In this document: positions 47,315-55,171 of the stretch, piece by piece | Layout of the letters: the number at the start of each line of letters is the position of its first letter | How positions within the stretch are numbered: the stretch's first letter is position 1 | Assembly (NCBI GenBank): GCA_040766325.1 | Contig: JAXGQR010000001.1 | Location: 1 to 64,000 of the forward strand | Reading direction: 5' to 3' | Source: Dehalobacterium sp040766325 | GTDB taxonomy: Bacteria; Bacillota; Dehalobacteriia; Dehalobacteriales; Dehalobacteriaceae | Length of the DNA: 64,000 nucleotides | Translations under genes and position numbers: made by a program | The notes under the pieces: model-generated | Databases searched by the model: none | What the model was told of the DNA's origin: nothing | The model's input: only the letters and a program-made list of their open reading frames with translations

Positions 47315-48364
47315 ATGATGAAAGGTAAGATTTTTGGCAAAGCACAGATGGGAGTAATGTTGATTTTTATGCTGATGTTGATGGTTAGTCTTTCGGGATG
47401 TGGCCAGGATCCACAGGGGCAAACTGGGACATCTGCTGATAACGGTTCTGGTTCAGAAAAAGCTGTGATTACAATGGCCGGTGTGAAACCCGGTGGCGGG
47501 ACTCACATTATTACGGAAGGTGTTGCCGAGGTAATCAGAAAGGACCACCGTGATTGGAATCTTAGTGTTGTTCCAGGATCAACTATGGGTAACCTTGTTA
47601 ATATACAAAACGACGAAGCAGATCTGGGACTTAGTTTTTCACCTACGGTCTATGAAGGAATTGACGGAATTGGGGATTTCAATGAAAAAATACCGGATTT
47701 GCGCTTTCTGGTTGCCTTGGATGAGGATGCTTCCCACTTTTTAATTGATAAGAAATTAGGGGTAGATTCCATTTCAGATATCAAGGAGAAAAAGATTCCT
47801 CTAAGGATTGCGGTTCAGTACCGTGGTTCCGGGGCGGAAGTCTTAGCAAAACGAGTTTTGAATGAGTATGGGATTACTTATGAAGATATTGAATCCTGGG
47901 GTGGCACAGTTTCTTTTCAAGCTGTCCCGGAAAGTGTAGAAATGTTTAAAGATGGTGTTGTGGATGCTGTGTTTTTTGTATGCGGCTTCCCGGAAGCGAA
48001 TTTAATAGACTTATTTAGTGTTAGAGATATCAAACCTTTGCCTATCGACGATAATGTAGTAGAGAGCATCATGAATAAATATAAGGGCTATCTACCAATT
48101 ACCTTACCTGGCGGAGTTTATGAAGGCATGGATGTGGATGCTCCAGGTATTGGCCAAGCAGTAATTCTAGCTACCAGTACTAAGCTTCCGGAAGAAATCG
48201 GTTATGAGATGGCAAAATCAATAGTTGATAATTTGGATACCTTAACAGCGTCTTACCAGGCTTTATCAGGATTAACACCTGAATTACTTATTGCACCTTT
48301 AGAACCGGAATTGCTTCATCCCGGAGTACATAAATACTTTACCGAAATAGGTGTACTTAAATAG
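47315..48364 (+). CDS. TAXI-family TRAP transporter solute-binding lipoprotein
   Basis: 349 residues with a lipoprotein signal: hydrophobic stretch then LSGCG, lipid on Cys29. The mature part has the TAXI signature TMAGVKPGGGTHIITEGVAEV and SVVPGSTMGNLVNIQNDEAD. Binds the substrate outside the membrane and delivers it to the fused permease encoded next. TAXI systems commonly take up glutamate, succinate-like acids or other carboxylates. RBS GATGGAGGTGTCGGT. Confidence 0.92.
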   Translation: MMKGKIFGKAQMGVMLIFMLMLMVSLSGCGQDPQGQTGTSADNGSGSEKAVITMAGVKPGGGTHIITEGVAEVIRKDHRDWNLSVVPGSTMGNLVNIQNDEADLGLSFSPTVYEGIDGIGDFNEKIPDLRFLVALDEDASHFLIDKKLGVDSISDIKEKKIPLRIAVQYRGSGAEVLAKRVLNEYGITYEDIESWGGTVSFQAVPESVEMFKDGVVDAVFFVCGFPEANLIDLFSVRDIKPLPIDDNVVESIMNKYKGYLPITLPGGVYEGMDVDAPGIGQAVILATSTKLPEEIGYEMAKSIVDNLDTLTASYQALSGLTPELLIAPLEPELLHPGVHKYFTEIGVLK

Positions 48365-48440
48365 ATGTATTAAATAAGTGTATTAAATAAGAAAAATGCT
48401 GGTTAATACAGGATTCCATAGACTGAGGAGGTGTGTTAAA

Positions 48441-50402
48441 GTGATTAAACAGGCACTAAAGTTTATATTTCTATCTAAAGGTGGCACCAAGGAATTTAAA
48501 GGAAACACTTACCTTATGGTAAAGTTATTTGCATTGTTGATTTGCCTTTATCATGTCTATGCGGTTGTTTTCTATCAAGTTGAGCCTATTACCCATCGAA
48601 TAGTACACGTTGCAACATTCATGATCTTTACTTTTTTGACTACATCATTTTTGGAGAAAGAGAACACAATCACAAAGGTAATTGATGGTGTATTTTTGCT
48701 CGCTGCAGCTGCTACCAGCATCTATCTACTCGTAAGCAGCTCACGGTATGTATATCATATAAAAGGGATAGATCTGATTACTACCGCAGATATTTTCTTT
48801 GGTATACTTCTTATGGTATTGATTTGGGAGGGTGCTCGAAGACTGGCAGGGCCGGCAATATCTATGCTTAGCTTTTTGTTCTTTGCATATGCCGCTTTCT
48901 TGTCACAATATTGTTCAGGGGTACTTTATGCACGGGCACCTTCGATTAAAGCGATAATTGAAGAGATGGTAATCAGTACAAATGGGATTTTTGGTGCACC
49001 GATTGGGGTTACGGCTACCTATCTATTTATCTTCCTGTTATTTGGCGGTTTTCTTGACAAATCAGGGGGTGGAGAGGCTTTTCTCAAATTAAGTAATGCG
49101 TTGGCCGGTTCTGCCAGAGGGGGCCCGGCAAAAGTGTCGGTTATCAGTAGTGGATTATTTGGTTCCATTTCGGGCAGCCCACCTGCGAACGTTGCTACTA
49201 CAGGTGTATTTACGATCCCTGCCATGATGCGGACGGGATATAAGCCGGCTACTGCTGGGGCAGTAGAGGCAGCTGCTTCTACCGGTGGAGCAATTATGCC
49301 ACCGGTCATGGGGGCTGTTGCGCTCCTAATGGCAGAGGTTACCGGTATCTCATACGCCAAAATTATTGCTGCTGCGGCAATCCCTGCTATTATGTATTAT
49401 GTAGGGATTGGGGTGCAAGTCCATTTGGAAGCGGTTAGAATGGGCATCAAGGGCTTGCCAAAAGACCAGCTTCCTCCTTTTAAACCTTCTTTGTTGCGCG
49501 GCATGCTCTATTTATCTCCGCTAATCATACTTGTTATTGTATTAGTACTTGGCTTTAGTACGACCAGAGCGGCAAGTTTAGCAGCAGCCATAACAATGTT
49601 ATTCCTTTTGTTTCTTCCGACTCAAATCAACGGTATCAGTGGCGATAGCCGCAGCCGTGGAAACACTTTTGTTGACGCCCTGGCTCATACAACTACGCAG
49701 ACTCGGATGTTAAGCGCTTGTTCGGCTGCAGCAGGAATACTCAGCGGAGCTTTGTTCATGAGTGGGTTGGCCGGTAAAATTGGTTCCATCTTAATGGGCA
49801 TCGCCGGAACTTCACTGGGCTTGGCTCTGGTGATTGCAGCAATAATGTGCATAATATTAGGAATGGGTGTTCCGATCATCGTTGTTTATATTATTGCAAG
49901 TGCCATTGTAATACCCTCACTTATTGAGATGGGTGTTCCGGTGCTGGCTGCCCACTTCTTTATTATGTATATGGCAACCACCTCACATATTACGCCTCCA
50001 GTTGCCTTTGCCGCCTATGTAGGGGCCTCATTGGCCGGCTCTCCACCTATGAAGACAGGATTTATAGCAATGCGCCTGGCCATTGCGGCTTATATTGTGC
50101 CCTTTGTCTTTGTTTATCAACCGGCACTACTCTTGATAGGGGAGCCTTTACAGATTGTTATAGCAGTAATAACTGCCCTGTGTGGCATAACATTTGTCTC
50201 CTGTGGGGTCGCAGGGTATTGGTTTAAGAACCTTAGCTTTGTTTATAGGTGTGTTTTCGTTGTGTGTGGGTTGCTAATGATCTACCCTGGAGCCACCACG
50301 GACCTTATCGGGCTTGTTGGCGCTCTTGGATTATCAGTATATCTATACCTATCCTGCAGAAAATCTACGGAAGACAACTTGGCCACTGTGATACCAAAAT
50401 AA
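48441..50402 (+). CDS. TRAP transporter permease, fused small and large subunits (4TM/12TM)
   Basis: 653 residues from the GTG at 48441, chosen for GAGGAGGTG 8 bases upstream; an ATG at 48396 has no such site. N-terminal four-helix DctQ-like part followed by a DctM-like part with GGFLDKSGGGEAFLKLSNAL, GSISGSPPANVATTGVFTIP, and MPPVMGAVALLMAEVTGISY. Typical of TAXI-TRAP systems. It couples uptake to an Na+ or H+ gradient together with the lipoprotein at 47315. The palindromic repeat 35 bases downstream ends the unit. Confidence 0.92.
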   Translation: MIKQALKFIFLSKGGTKEFKGNTYLMVKLFALLICLYHVYAVVFYQVEPITHRIVHVATFMIFTFLTTSFLEKENTITKVIDGVFLLAAAATSIYLLVSSSRYVYHIKGIDLITTADIFFGILLMVLIWEGARRLAGPAISMLSFLFFAYAAFLSQYCSGVLYARAPSIKAIIEEMVISTNGIFGAPIGVTATYLFIFLLFGGFLDKSGGGEAFLKLSNALAGSARGGPAKVSVISSGLFGSISGSPPANVATTGVFTIPAMMRTGYKPATAGAVEAAASTGGAIMPPVMGAVALLMAEVTGISYAKIIAAAAIPAIMYYVGIGVQVHLEAVRMGIKGLPKDQLPPFKPSLLRGMLYLSPLIILVIVLVLGFSTTRAASLAAAITMLFLLFLPTQINGISGDSRSRGNTFVDALAHTTTQTRMLSACSAAAGILSGALFMSGLAGKIGSILMGIAGTSLGLALVIAAIMCIILGMGVPIIVVYIIASAIVIPSLIEMGVPVLAAHFFIMYMATTSHITPPVAFAAYVGASLAGSPPMKTGFIAMRLAIAAYIVPFVFVYQPALLLIGEPLQIVIAVITALCGITFVSCGVAGYWFKNLSFVYRCVFVVCGLLMIYPGATTDLIGLVGALGLSVYLYLSCRKSTEDNLATVIPK

Positions 50403-50436
50403 CTGGTATTGCCAGTATTGCCAGGGTAGTTGGTAG

Positions 50437-50486
50437 ACGGGGTTGGTGACAACTTAAGTTGTCACCAACCCCGTCCCCCTGGCAAC
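50437..50486. repeat. Type-A palindromic repeat, copy 7
   Basis: ACGGGGTTGGTGACAACTT / AAGTTGTCACCAACCCCGT, perfect 19-bp arms, followed by CCCCCTGGCAAC. Located just after the TRAP permease gene. Confidence 0.9.
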
Positions 50487-50504
50487 TCTCTGGATTAGAA
50501 AAAA

Positions 50505-50545
50505 AGCCCAACAGTACGAATTTTTTGACTGTTGGGCGTTCATTT
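50505..50545. terminator. Intrinsic terminator hairpin
   Basis: GCCCAACAGT / ACTGTTGGGC with A-rich upstream and T-rich downstream flanks (AAAAAAA and GTTCATTTTA); could stop transcripts from both sides. Confidence 0.65.
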
Positions 50546-50625
50546 TAATAAAACCAGCGCTTGAACCTTCCTATAATGTTCCTGCAATTGTTGTTCCTGT
50601 GATTGCTGTTTCGGAGATGTTGTTA

Positions 50626-50868
50626 TTAAGAAATGCAATCTACACATGTTAAACACTCTTCACATGAACGTAAGGCAGGTTGCGCTTTTTTGGTTAGATA
50701 ATTATATATAGTTTTAATCAAAGAGAAAGATCGCATATTTTCCAGGGCACATTGATACATACATTCATATTCTGATGTTGGATAAAGTTCATCAACTATT
50801 TCAGAATATGATTTTCCTTCGTTCATTCCGTCAACAAATTTTTGAATTTCTTCTCTTGTGTATATCAT
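50626..50868 (-). CDS. Small Cys-rich hypothetical protein
   Basis: 80 residues; ATG at 50868 behind AGGAAGGGGATTAAAAT. N-terminal part IYTREEIQKFVDGMNEGKSY is helical; the C-terminus CEECLTCVDC contains a tight cluster of four Cys, with two more Cys in the middle (YECMYQCALE), suggesting a zinc or Fe-S site. No family recognised. Divergent from the ornithine cyclodeaminase-like gene. Confidence 0.6.
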   Translation of the reverse strand: MIYTREEIQKFVDGMNEGKSYSEIVDELYPTSEYECMYQCALENMRSFSLIKTIYNYLTKKAQPALRSCEECLTCVDCIS

Positions 50869-51135
50869 ATTTTAATCCCCTTCCTAATGAAATTTATATA
50901 TAAAAACATCGCGAGTTGTTTCGAAATACTTTGTTATATATATTGTAGCTCTACTAGAAGTGTAAGTAAAATACGAGTTTACGCGCTTATACATAAGTAA
51001 TAGATTATAACAAAACAACAATGTAGCCAAAATGCTTATGATTGAGAAAAAAGGTGCAAGCAGGATTAAAACCATTTGAAGGTGAAATATTTAAGCGGAT
51101 AATAAGAAGTGTAAATAGGAAAGAGGTGTGCGGAA

Positions 51136-52095
51136 ATGCTTTGTATTAGTGAAAAAGAAATTGAAGAAGCTATAACCATGGAAATAGCTCTGCCGGTATT
51201 TAGACAGGCCTATGAAGACAGTGCAAATGGGCTGATCTACGCCGGCGACAGGATTGTGATGCCTATTCGCGGCGAAGCAAACTGCGGCCAGTGGCTGGTC
51301 GCAAATTGTAAGCACCTTCCTTTTTTTGGCTCCAAGTTTTCCGCCGTTTTCCCCGGTAATGTTTCGAAAGGGATGCCCAGCGTCCTCTCTAAGATCAGTT
51401 TGTATTCGGCGGAAACAGGGGAGATGCTTGCTATTATTGACGCCAACTATTTGACTGCCGTAAAAACCGGAGGGAGCGCAGCCATTGCTACGGACCTGAT
51501 GGCAAAAAAAGACGCCGACCGCCTGGGGATAATCGGCACCGGTCTCCAGGCTGTTTCCCAGGTTATGGCCATACAGGAAGTGCGCGCGTTGACAGAGCTA
51601 CATGTTTATGATACTTCACCCGAGCGTATCGAGGCTTTTATTGAGAAGATCAAGGAGAAGCAAAACCGACCATATCAGCTCATTGCGGCCCAATCGGCGG
51701 ACGACTGCGTGTCTGCAGCGGACATTGTCTGCACTTGTACCACATCCCTCACGCCTGTTTTCAGCGCACATGCCCTTCGGCCGGGCACCCACATCAATGC
51801 CATTGGCTCTTATACGCCCTTTATGCAGGAAATTGACGAAGAGACGGTGATTAAGGCCGGCAAAATAATTACCGAGCATGTGGACGGGCTATGGGCGGCA
51901 GCTGGGGACATCCTGATACCTTTCAACAAAGGGCTCATTACCAAGGATAAGGTGCAAGGGTCGGTCGGCGATGTTTTAACGAAAAGAATTGCCGGTCGCG
52001 CAAACGATGAAGAAATCACGCTTTACGAAAGTGTCGGTTCCTGCGTGTTAGATATTGCAATTGCCATTGAAGTATATAAAATTTTTAATAAATAG
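51136..52095 (+). CDS. Ornithine cyclodeaminase/mu-crystallin family protein
   Basis: 319 residues, RBS GAAAGAGGTGTGCGGAA. N-terminal part with MPIRGEANCGQWLVANCKHLP (note Arg and Lys positions that contact substrate and cofactor), then KISLYSAETGEMLAIIDANYLTAVKTGGSAAIATDLM and the Rossmann motif GIIGTGLQAVSQVMA for NAD(P). Members include ornithine cyclodeaminase, alanine dehydrogenase and ketimine reductases; the specific activity is not clear. Ends TAG. It stands alone, flanked by a Cys-rich small gene and a DUF3231-like gene. Confidence 0.9.
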   Translation: MLCISEKEIEEAITMEIALPVFRQAYEDSANGLIYAGDRIVMPIRGEANCGQWLVANCKHLPFFGSKFSAVFPGNVSKGMPSVLSKISLYSAETGEMLAIIDANYLTAVKTGGSAAIATDLMAKKDADRLGIIGTGLQAVSQVMAIQEVRALTELHVYDTSPERIEAFIEKIKEKQNRPYQLIAAQSADDCVSAADIVCTCTTSLTPVFSAHALRPGTHINAIGSYTPFMQEIDEETVIKAGKIITEHVDGLWAAAGDILIPFNKGLITKDKVQGSVGDVLTKRIAGRANDEEITLYESVGSCVLDIAIAIEVYKIFNK

Positions 52096-52215
52096 CTGTC
52101 CCTTTTCAAGGTTAAAAATCGTATTATAGGTTTTCTGATCATGATATGTCGAATCAGCACCTATCATCACCTGTATTTTATTTTATAAAAAAGGCAAAAT
52201 AAATTTAAGGCAGGT

Positions 52216-53202
52216 GTGATGATGATGGTGTTTACCGTACCGCGGAGTAAGGCGTTAAAGCTGCAGGAGTTAATTGACGTGGAGGAAGCATTCCATTTAT
52301 GGGATATTCTTAAATCCAAGTACAGTATTGTGGAACGGGTGAATATTTGGAGTAACTTTGCTCATGATCCGGAGTTTAAATTACTAGCGAAGAAAATTCT
52401 AAATGATTTAATGAAAGAAATTAAGCTTTTAGAAAAAGAACTCGAAAAATATGCGATTCAAGGTCCGAGACCAAATAGATCAAAAATTAAATCATCTGTA
52501 AATTCAGAAGTGCTACTTGATGAGTTTTTGGCCCATGATTTTTTTCTTGTACTCCAGGAGCAAGTGGAAATGTTTTTAAAATCCTTTGTCACGTCAACCA
52601 CCAACGATAGTATAAGAGAATTATTTAGTAAACTGCTAACCCGTGCTATTGAACGGCAAAATCTCATGGAGAAGTATCTGAAAATGAAGGGATGGCTGGA
52701 AACACCGCCACTTTATTCTTTTGTTCCTGAAGAGGTAAAAGAAAGGGTAGATACCGGCGAAGCTTTTCATCTCTGGGATCATTTAACGTACCGTTATGAC
52801 GGCATCGAAAAAACGGAAATTTTTCATGATTATGTTTACGATGGTGATTTTAAAGTGCTGATAAAAGTGGGGTTACAGAGAGTGCTAAAAAAACAGGCAG
52901 CCATGCTGGAAAAGGAGCTGGAGTATTTTGGCATCCCTATGCCCAAGCACTCGCCCAAGGTAATCGCGCCGCCGGATAACACAGAGATTTTAAAAGATGA
53001 GTTTATGTTTAAAGCTCTCTATGCAGGCATGCATGGCGCAGCAATTATGCATTCCCAAGCTTTAAAGCAATCCACTACCAATGATCGCCTGCGGGGTATT
53101 TTTGAAGATTTATTGCTGGAGGAAATTCGTCTGCTGGATAAGTTCATTAAGTTTGGCAAATTAAAGGGCTGGTTGCAGGTTGCACCTAAATACCGACTGT
53201 AA
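52216..53202 (+). CDS. DUF3231-like two-repeat helical protein
   Basis: Up to 328 residues; RBS AAGGCAGGTG, with several possible starts (52219, 52222, 52225 ATGs in a row). Two internally similar halves: EEAFHLWDILKSKYSIVERV...STTNDSIRELFSKLLTRAIE..KMKGWLETPP and GEAFHLWDHLTYRYDGIEKT...STTNDRLRGIFEDLLLEEIR..KLKGWLQVAP. This is the DUF3231/ferritin-like repeat pattern, found mainly in spore formers, with unknown function (distant likeness to CotF-type coat proteins). A decayed paralogue lies at 41528-42439. Confidence 0.7.
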   Translation: MMMMVFTVPRSKALKLQELIDVEEAFHLWDILKSKYSIVERVNIWSNFAHDPEFKLLAKKILNDLMKEIKLLEKELEKYAIQGPRPNRSKIKSSVNSEVLLDEFLAHDFFLVLQEQVEMFLKSFVTSTTNDSIRELFSKLLTRAIERQNLMEKYLKMKGWLETPPLYSFVPEEVKERVDTGEAFHLWDHLTYRYDGIEKTEIFHDYVYDGDFKVLIKVGLQRVLKKQAAMLEKELEYFGIPMPKHSPKVIAPPDNTEILKDEFMFKALYAGMHGAAIMHSQALKQSTTNDRLRGIFEDLLLEEIRLLDKFIKFGKLKGWLQVAPKYRL

Positions 53203-53283
53203 ATATTACACTCCCTTCCCGACTTTTTTATACCTTGAGAAGTTTTGCGAAATTTTTTGCTTTTCCTTATCGCATGTCTCAAA

Positions 53284-53383
53284 GGATTGTCAGGGGACGG
53301 GGTTGGTGAGAACCTGGTTCAGGTTGTCACCAACCCCGTCCCCCTGACAACGTCCCCCCGACAACTACGTCCCCCTGACAACT
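53284..53383. repeat. Type-A palindromic repeat, copy 8
   Basis: GATTGTCAGGGGACGGGGTTGG.. and ..CCAACCCCGTCCCCCTGACAA with a modified loop (GAACCTGGTTCAGGTTG), followed by two extra CGTCCCCC(C)GACAACT units in tandem. Confidence 0.85.
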
Positions 53384-53411
53384 AATATTTGAAAAGCTTC
53401 TTTAATACATA

Positions 53412-53440
53412 TTGACAATAAAAATAAATAATATTATTAT
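53412..53440 (+). promoter_or_regulatory. Promoter of the GRE-activase leader
   Basis: TTGACA (53412-53417), 17-bp spacer, TATTAT (53435-53440). Transcription would start near 53447, 120 bases before a strong terminator. Confidence 0.75.
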
Positions 53441-53446
53441 TATGGA

Positions 53447-53568
53447 AAAGATAAAACTTTATTTTGCTAATTTGAGAGACTTACTGGTATTAGTGGCAGA
53501 CACTTTTACTATAAAATAAGTTAAAGCTCAAATATGTGTTGCAGCACATATTTGAGCTTTTTATTTTT
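53447..53568 (+). ncRNA. Structured 5' leader (attenuator candidate) of the GRE activase
   Basis: Leader from the predicted start to a terminator. It carries TTACTGGT (53481-53488), exactly 25 bases, then AAATAA-GT-TAAAGC (53514-53527), matched in the leader of the GRE gene at 58174-58220. Between them TGGTA-TT-AGTG / CACT-TT-TACTA pairs around a GCAGA loop (53485-53511). The terminator hairpin AAAGCTCAAATATGTG / CACATATTTGAGCTTT with TTATTTTT starts inside the conserved block, so folding of the block and of the terminator could exclude each other. The activase starts 50 bases later. Ligand or trigger unknown. Confidence 0.6.
53523..53568 (+). terminator. Leader terminator before the GRE activase
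   Basis: Perfect 16-bp stem AAAGCTCAAATATGTG / CACATATTTGAGCTTT, 4-base loop region TTGCAG, then TTATTTTT. No complete gene lies between the promoter at 53412 and this hairpin. Confidence 0.88.
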
Positions 53569-53617
53569 AACACGGTTTACAATATGCTTTAAGTTAAAAA
53601 ATTATTAAAAGGAAGTG

Positions 53618-54550
53618 ATGATTTTGCATGGAATTACGGGACGTATATTTAATATCCAAAAGTATAGTGTTCATGATGGTCCGGGTATTAGAGATGTAGT
53701 ATTTATGAAAGGCTGTCCACTGAAATGTATCTGGTGCGCCAACCCGGAGTCACAGTCTCCCGATTTTCAATTAGCTTATAATACCACAAAATGTATCGGA
53801 GCAAAATTATGTGGTTATTGTGTTAATGCGTGTTATTATGATGCCTTATCTGTTCATAATGACAAAATTATTGTTGATAGGCAAAAATGCGTTAATTGTC
53901 ATAAATGTGTTGAAGTCTGTTGCTCCAAGGCAATGCATATTTTTGGGGAAGATATGACGGTTGATGAGGTGTTCCGAAAAACGCAAAATCAGGTAAAAGC
54001 ATGGCGTGCTAATGGTGGTATTACCATAAGTGGTGGAGAACCACTTTTCCAGGCAGATTATGTTGTAGCTTTGCTAAAAAAATATAGGAGTGTGGGGGTT
54101 CATACAGCCATAGAAACTACCGGCTTTGCTCCCTGGGAAAAGTTAAAACAAGTAGCTGAATGGTGTAACCTTATCTTTTATGATGTAAAAATAATGGATG
54201 CCGCAAAGCATAAAAAATATATCGGTGTAGATAACGGGTTGATTTTAGAAAACCTGAAAAAGTTAAGTGAAGGTTTCCCGGAAGTAGAGTTGATTGTGCG
54301 CACCCCCGTTATTCCAGGTATTAATAATCATGAATCTGATATTATGGACATAGTAGCATTCTTAAAAACCTTACCCCATCTTTCTGATTATGAATTAATG
54401 CCTTATCATGCATATGGAAGTGCAAAATATGACCAGTTAGGTATGCTTTATCAATTAAAGGATGTTGGATCGCTGGAAAGACCCCCGATCCAGAAATTAA
54501 ATCAGCATGTGCGCAAGCTGCTAAATATATCCACCCATACCAATGAGTAA
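53618..54550 (+). CDS. Glycyl radical enzyme activating protein (radical SAM)
   Basis: 310 residues; ATG 53618 behind AAAAGGAAGTG. Radical SAM motif C33-x3-C37-x2-C40 (GCPLKCIWCANPES), followed by two ferredoxin-type 4Fe-4S motifs (CIGAKLCGYCVNAC, CVNCHKCVEVC) inserted at about residues 60-105, as in activases of dehydratase/decarboxylase-type GREs rather than of pyruvate formate-lyase. GGITISGGEPLFQ binds SAM. It would generate the glycyl radical on the enzyme encoded at 58330. Preceded by a leader with the same conserved element as that gene. Downstream: DUF3870. Confidence 0.95.
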   Translation: MILHGITGRIFNIQKYSVHDGPGIRDVVFMKGCPLKCIWCANPESQSPDFQLAYNTTKCIGAKLCGYCVNACYYDALSVHNDKIIVDRQKCVNCHKCVEVCCSKAMHIFGEDMTVDEVFRKTQNQVKAWRANGGITISGGEPLFQADYVVALLKKYRSVGVHTAIETTGFAPWEKLKQVAEWCNLIFYDVKIMDAAKHKKYIGVDNGLILENLKKLSEGFPEVELIVRTPVIPGINNHESDIMDIVAFLKTLPHLSDYELMPYHAYGSAKYDQLGMLYQLKDVGSLERPPIQKLNQHVRKLLNISTHTNE

Positions 54551-54634
54551 TAAGTATTAAAGAATAGAGAACACCAATGGGCAGGTGTTATATGTTATAA
54601 TAATACTTATTTATATGTCTAAGGGGGTGAACAC

Positions 54635-54949
54635 ATGGGGAAGATGGAGAGCCGGGTTTTGGTCGGCGGTACTGCCCAGCCGCCAAAAGAGATTACGGTA
54701 TATAATATTATGGCTGTTCAACTTCTAATTGATGTAAAAACAAATCAAATAGTTGAATCTAATTTTAATATTATATCTCCTTTAACGCGGGCCTGTTTGG
54801 AGGAGTTAGTTAATGGGTACTGCGTAGATGATTCGTTGGAACCGTTATTTAAGGAGATAAAATCTAAAATTTTCCTATCTACTACAGGTTCATTAATACA
54901 AGCAATAAAGAACGCTGTTGATAGATATAAAGAAAAAGTATACAAATAA
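54635..54949 (+). CDS. DUF3870 domain protein
   Basis: 104 residues, RBS AAGGGGGTGAACAC. The pattern matches DUF3870: GGTAQPPKEITVYNIMAVQ, LLIDVKTNQIVESNFNIISP, LTRACLEELVNGY, and a C-terminal TGSLIQAIKNAVDRYKEK. The family has no known function and is found near transporters and catabolic genes in Firmicutes. Between the GRE activase and the molybdenum hydroxylase, so a role in the same pathway (perhaps substrate sensing or a small enzyme subunit) is possible. Confidence 0.75.
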   Translation: MGKMESRVLVGGTAQPPKEITVYNIMAVQLLIDVKTNQIVESNFNIISPLTRACLEELVNGYCVDDSLEPLFKEIKSKIFLSTTGSLIQAIKNAVDRYKEKVYK

Positions 54950-55006
54950 AATGGGACTGTCTACGCGATTGAGCAGGTGATGTTCAATTATTTAAATGGA
55001 CGGAAG

Positions 55007-55052
55007 CCCAATATTACCCTAAAAAATACTCAGGGTAATATTGGGATTTTTT
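55007..55052 (+). terminator. Terminator after DUF3870
   Basis: Perfect 14-bp stem CCCAATATTACCCT / AGGGTAATATTGGG, followed by ATTTTTTG. It separates the activase/DUF3870 unit from the hydroxylase at 55172. Confidence 0.88.
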
Positions 55053-55171
55053 GTAATAGGTCTGGCTTTATAAAGCACATTTTCGTCTGTAATTGAATTT
55101 AACAAGGTCTTATAGTCAGACAAGCCTAATCATATAATAAGCAAAATAAAGAAGGGAAGGACAGACTGCAG

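Noticed and set aside
53442..53519. 25-codon frame (MEKIKLYFANLRDLL...) inside the activase leader
   Set aside because: Its ATG lies at or before the predicted transcription start and has no ribosome binding site; the conserved spacing with the GRE leader is at RNA level and that leader has no matching frame.
53447..53568. ZTP (pfl) riboswitch, known upstream of pfl genes
   Set aside because: The expected conserved loop sequences are not present; only the general association with GRE genes fits.
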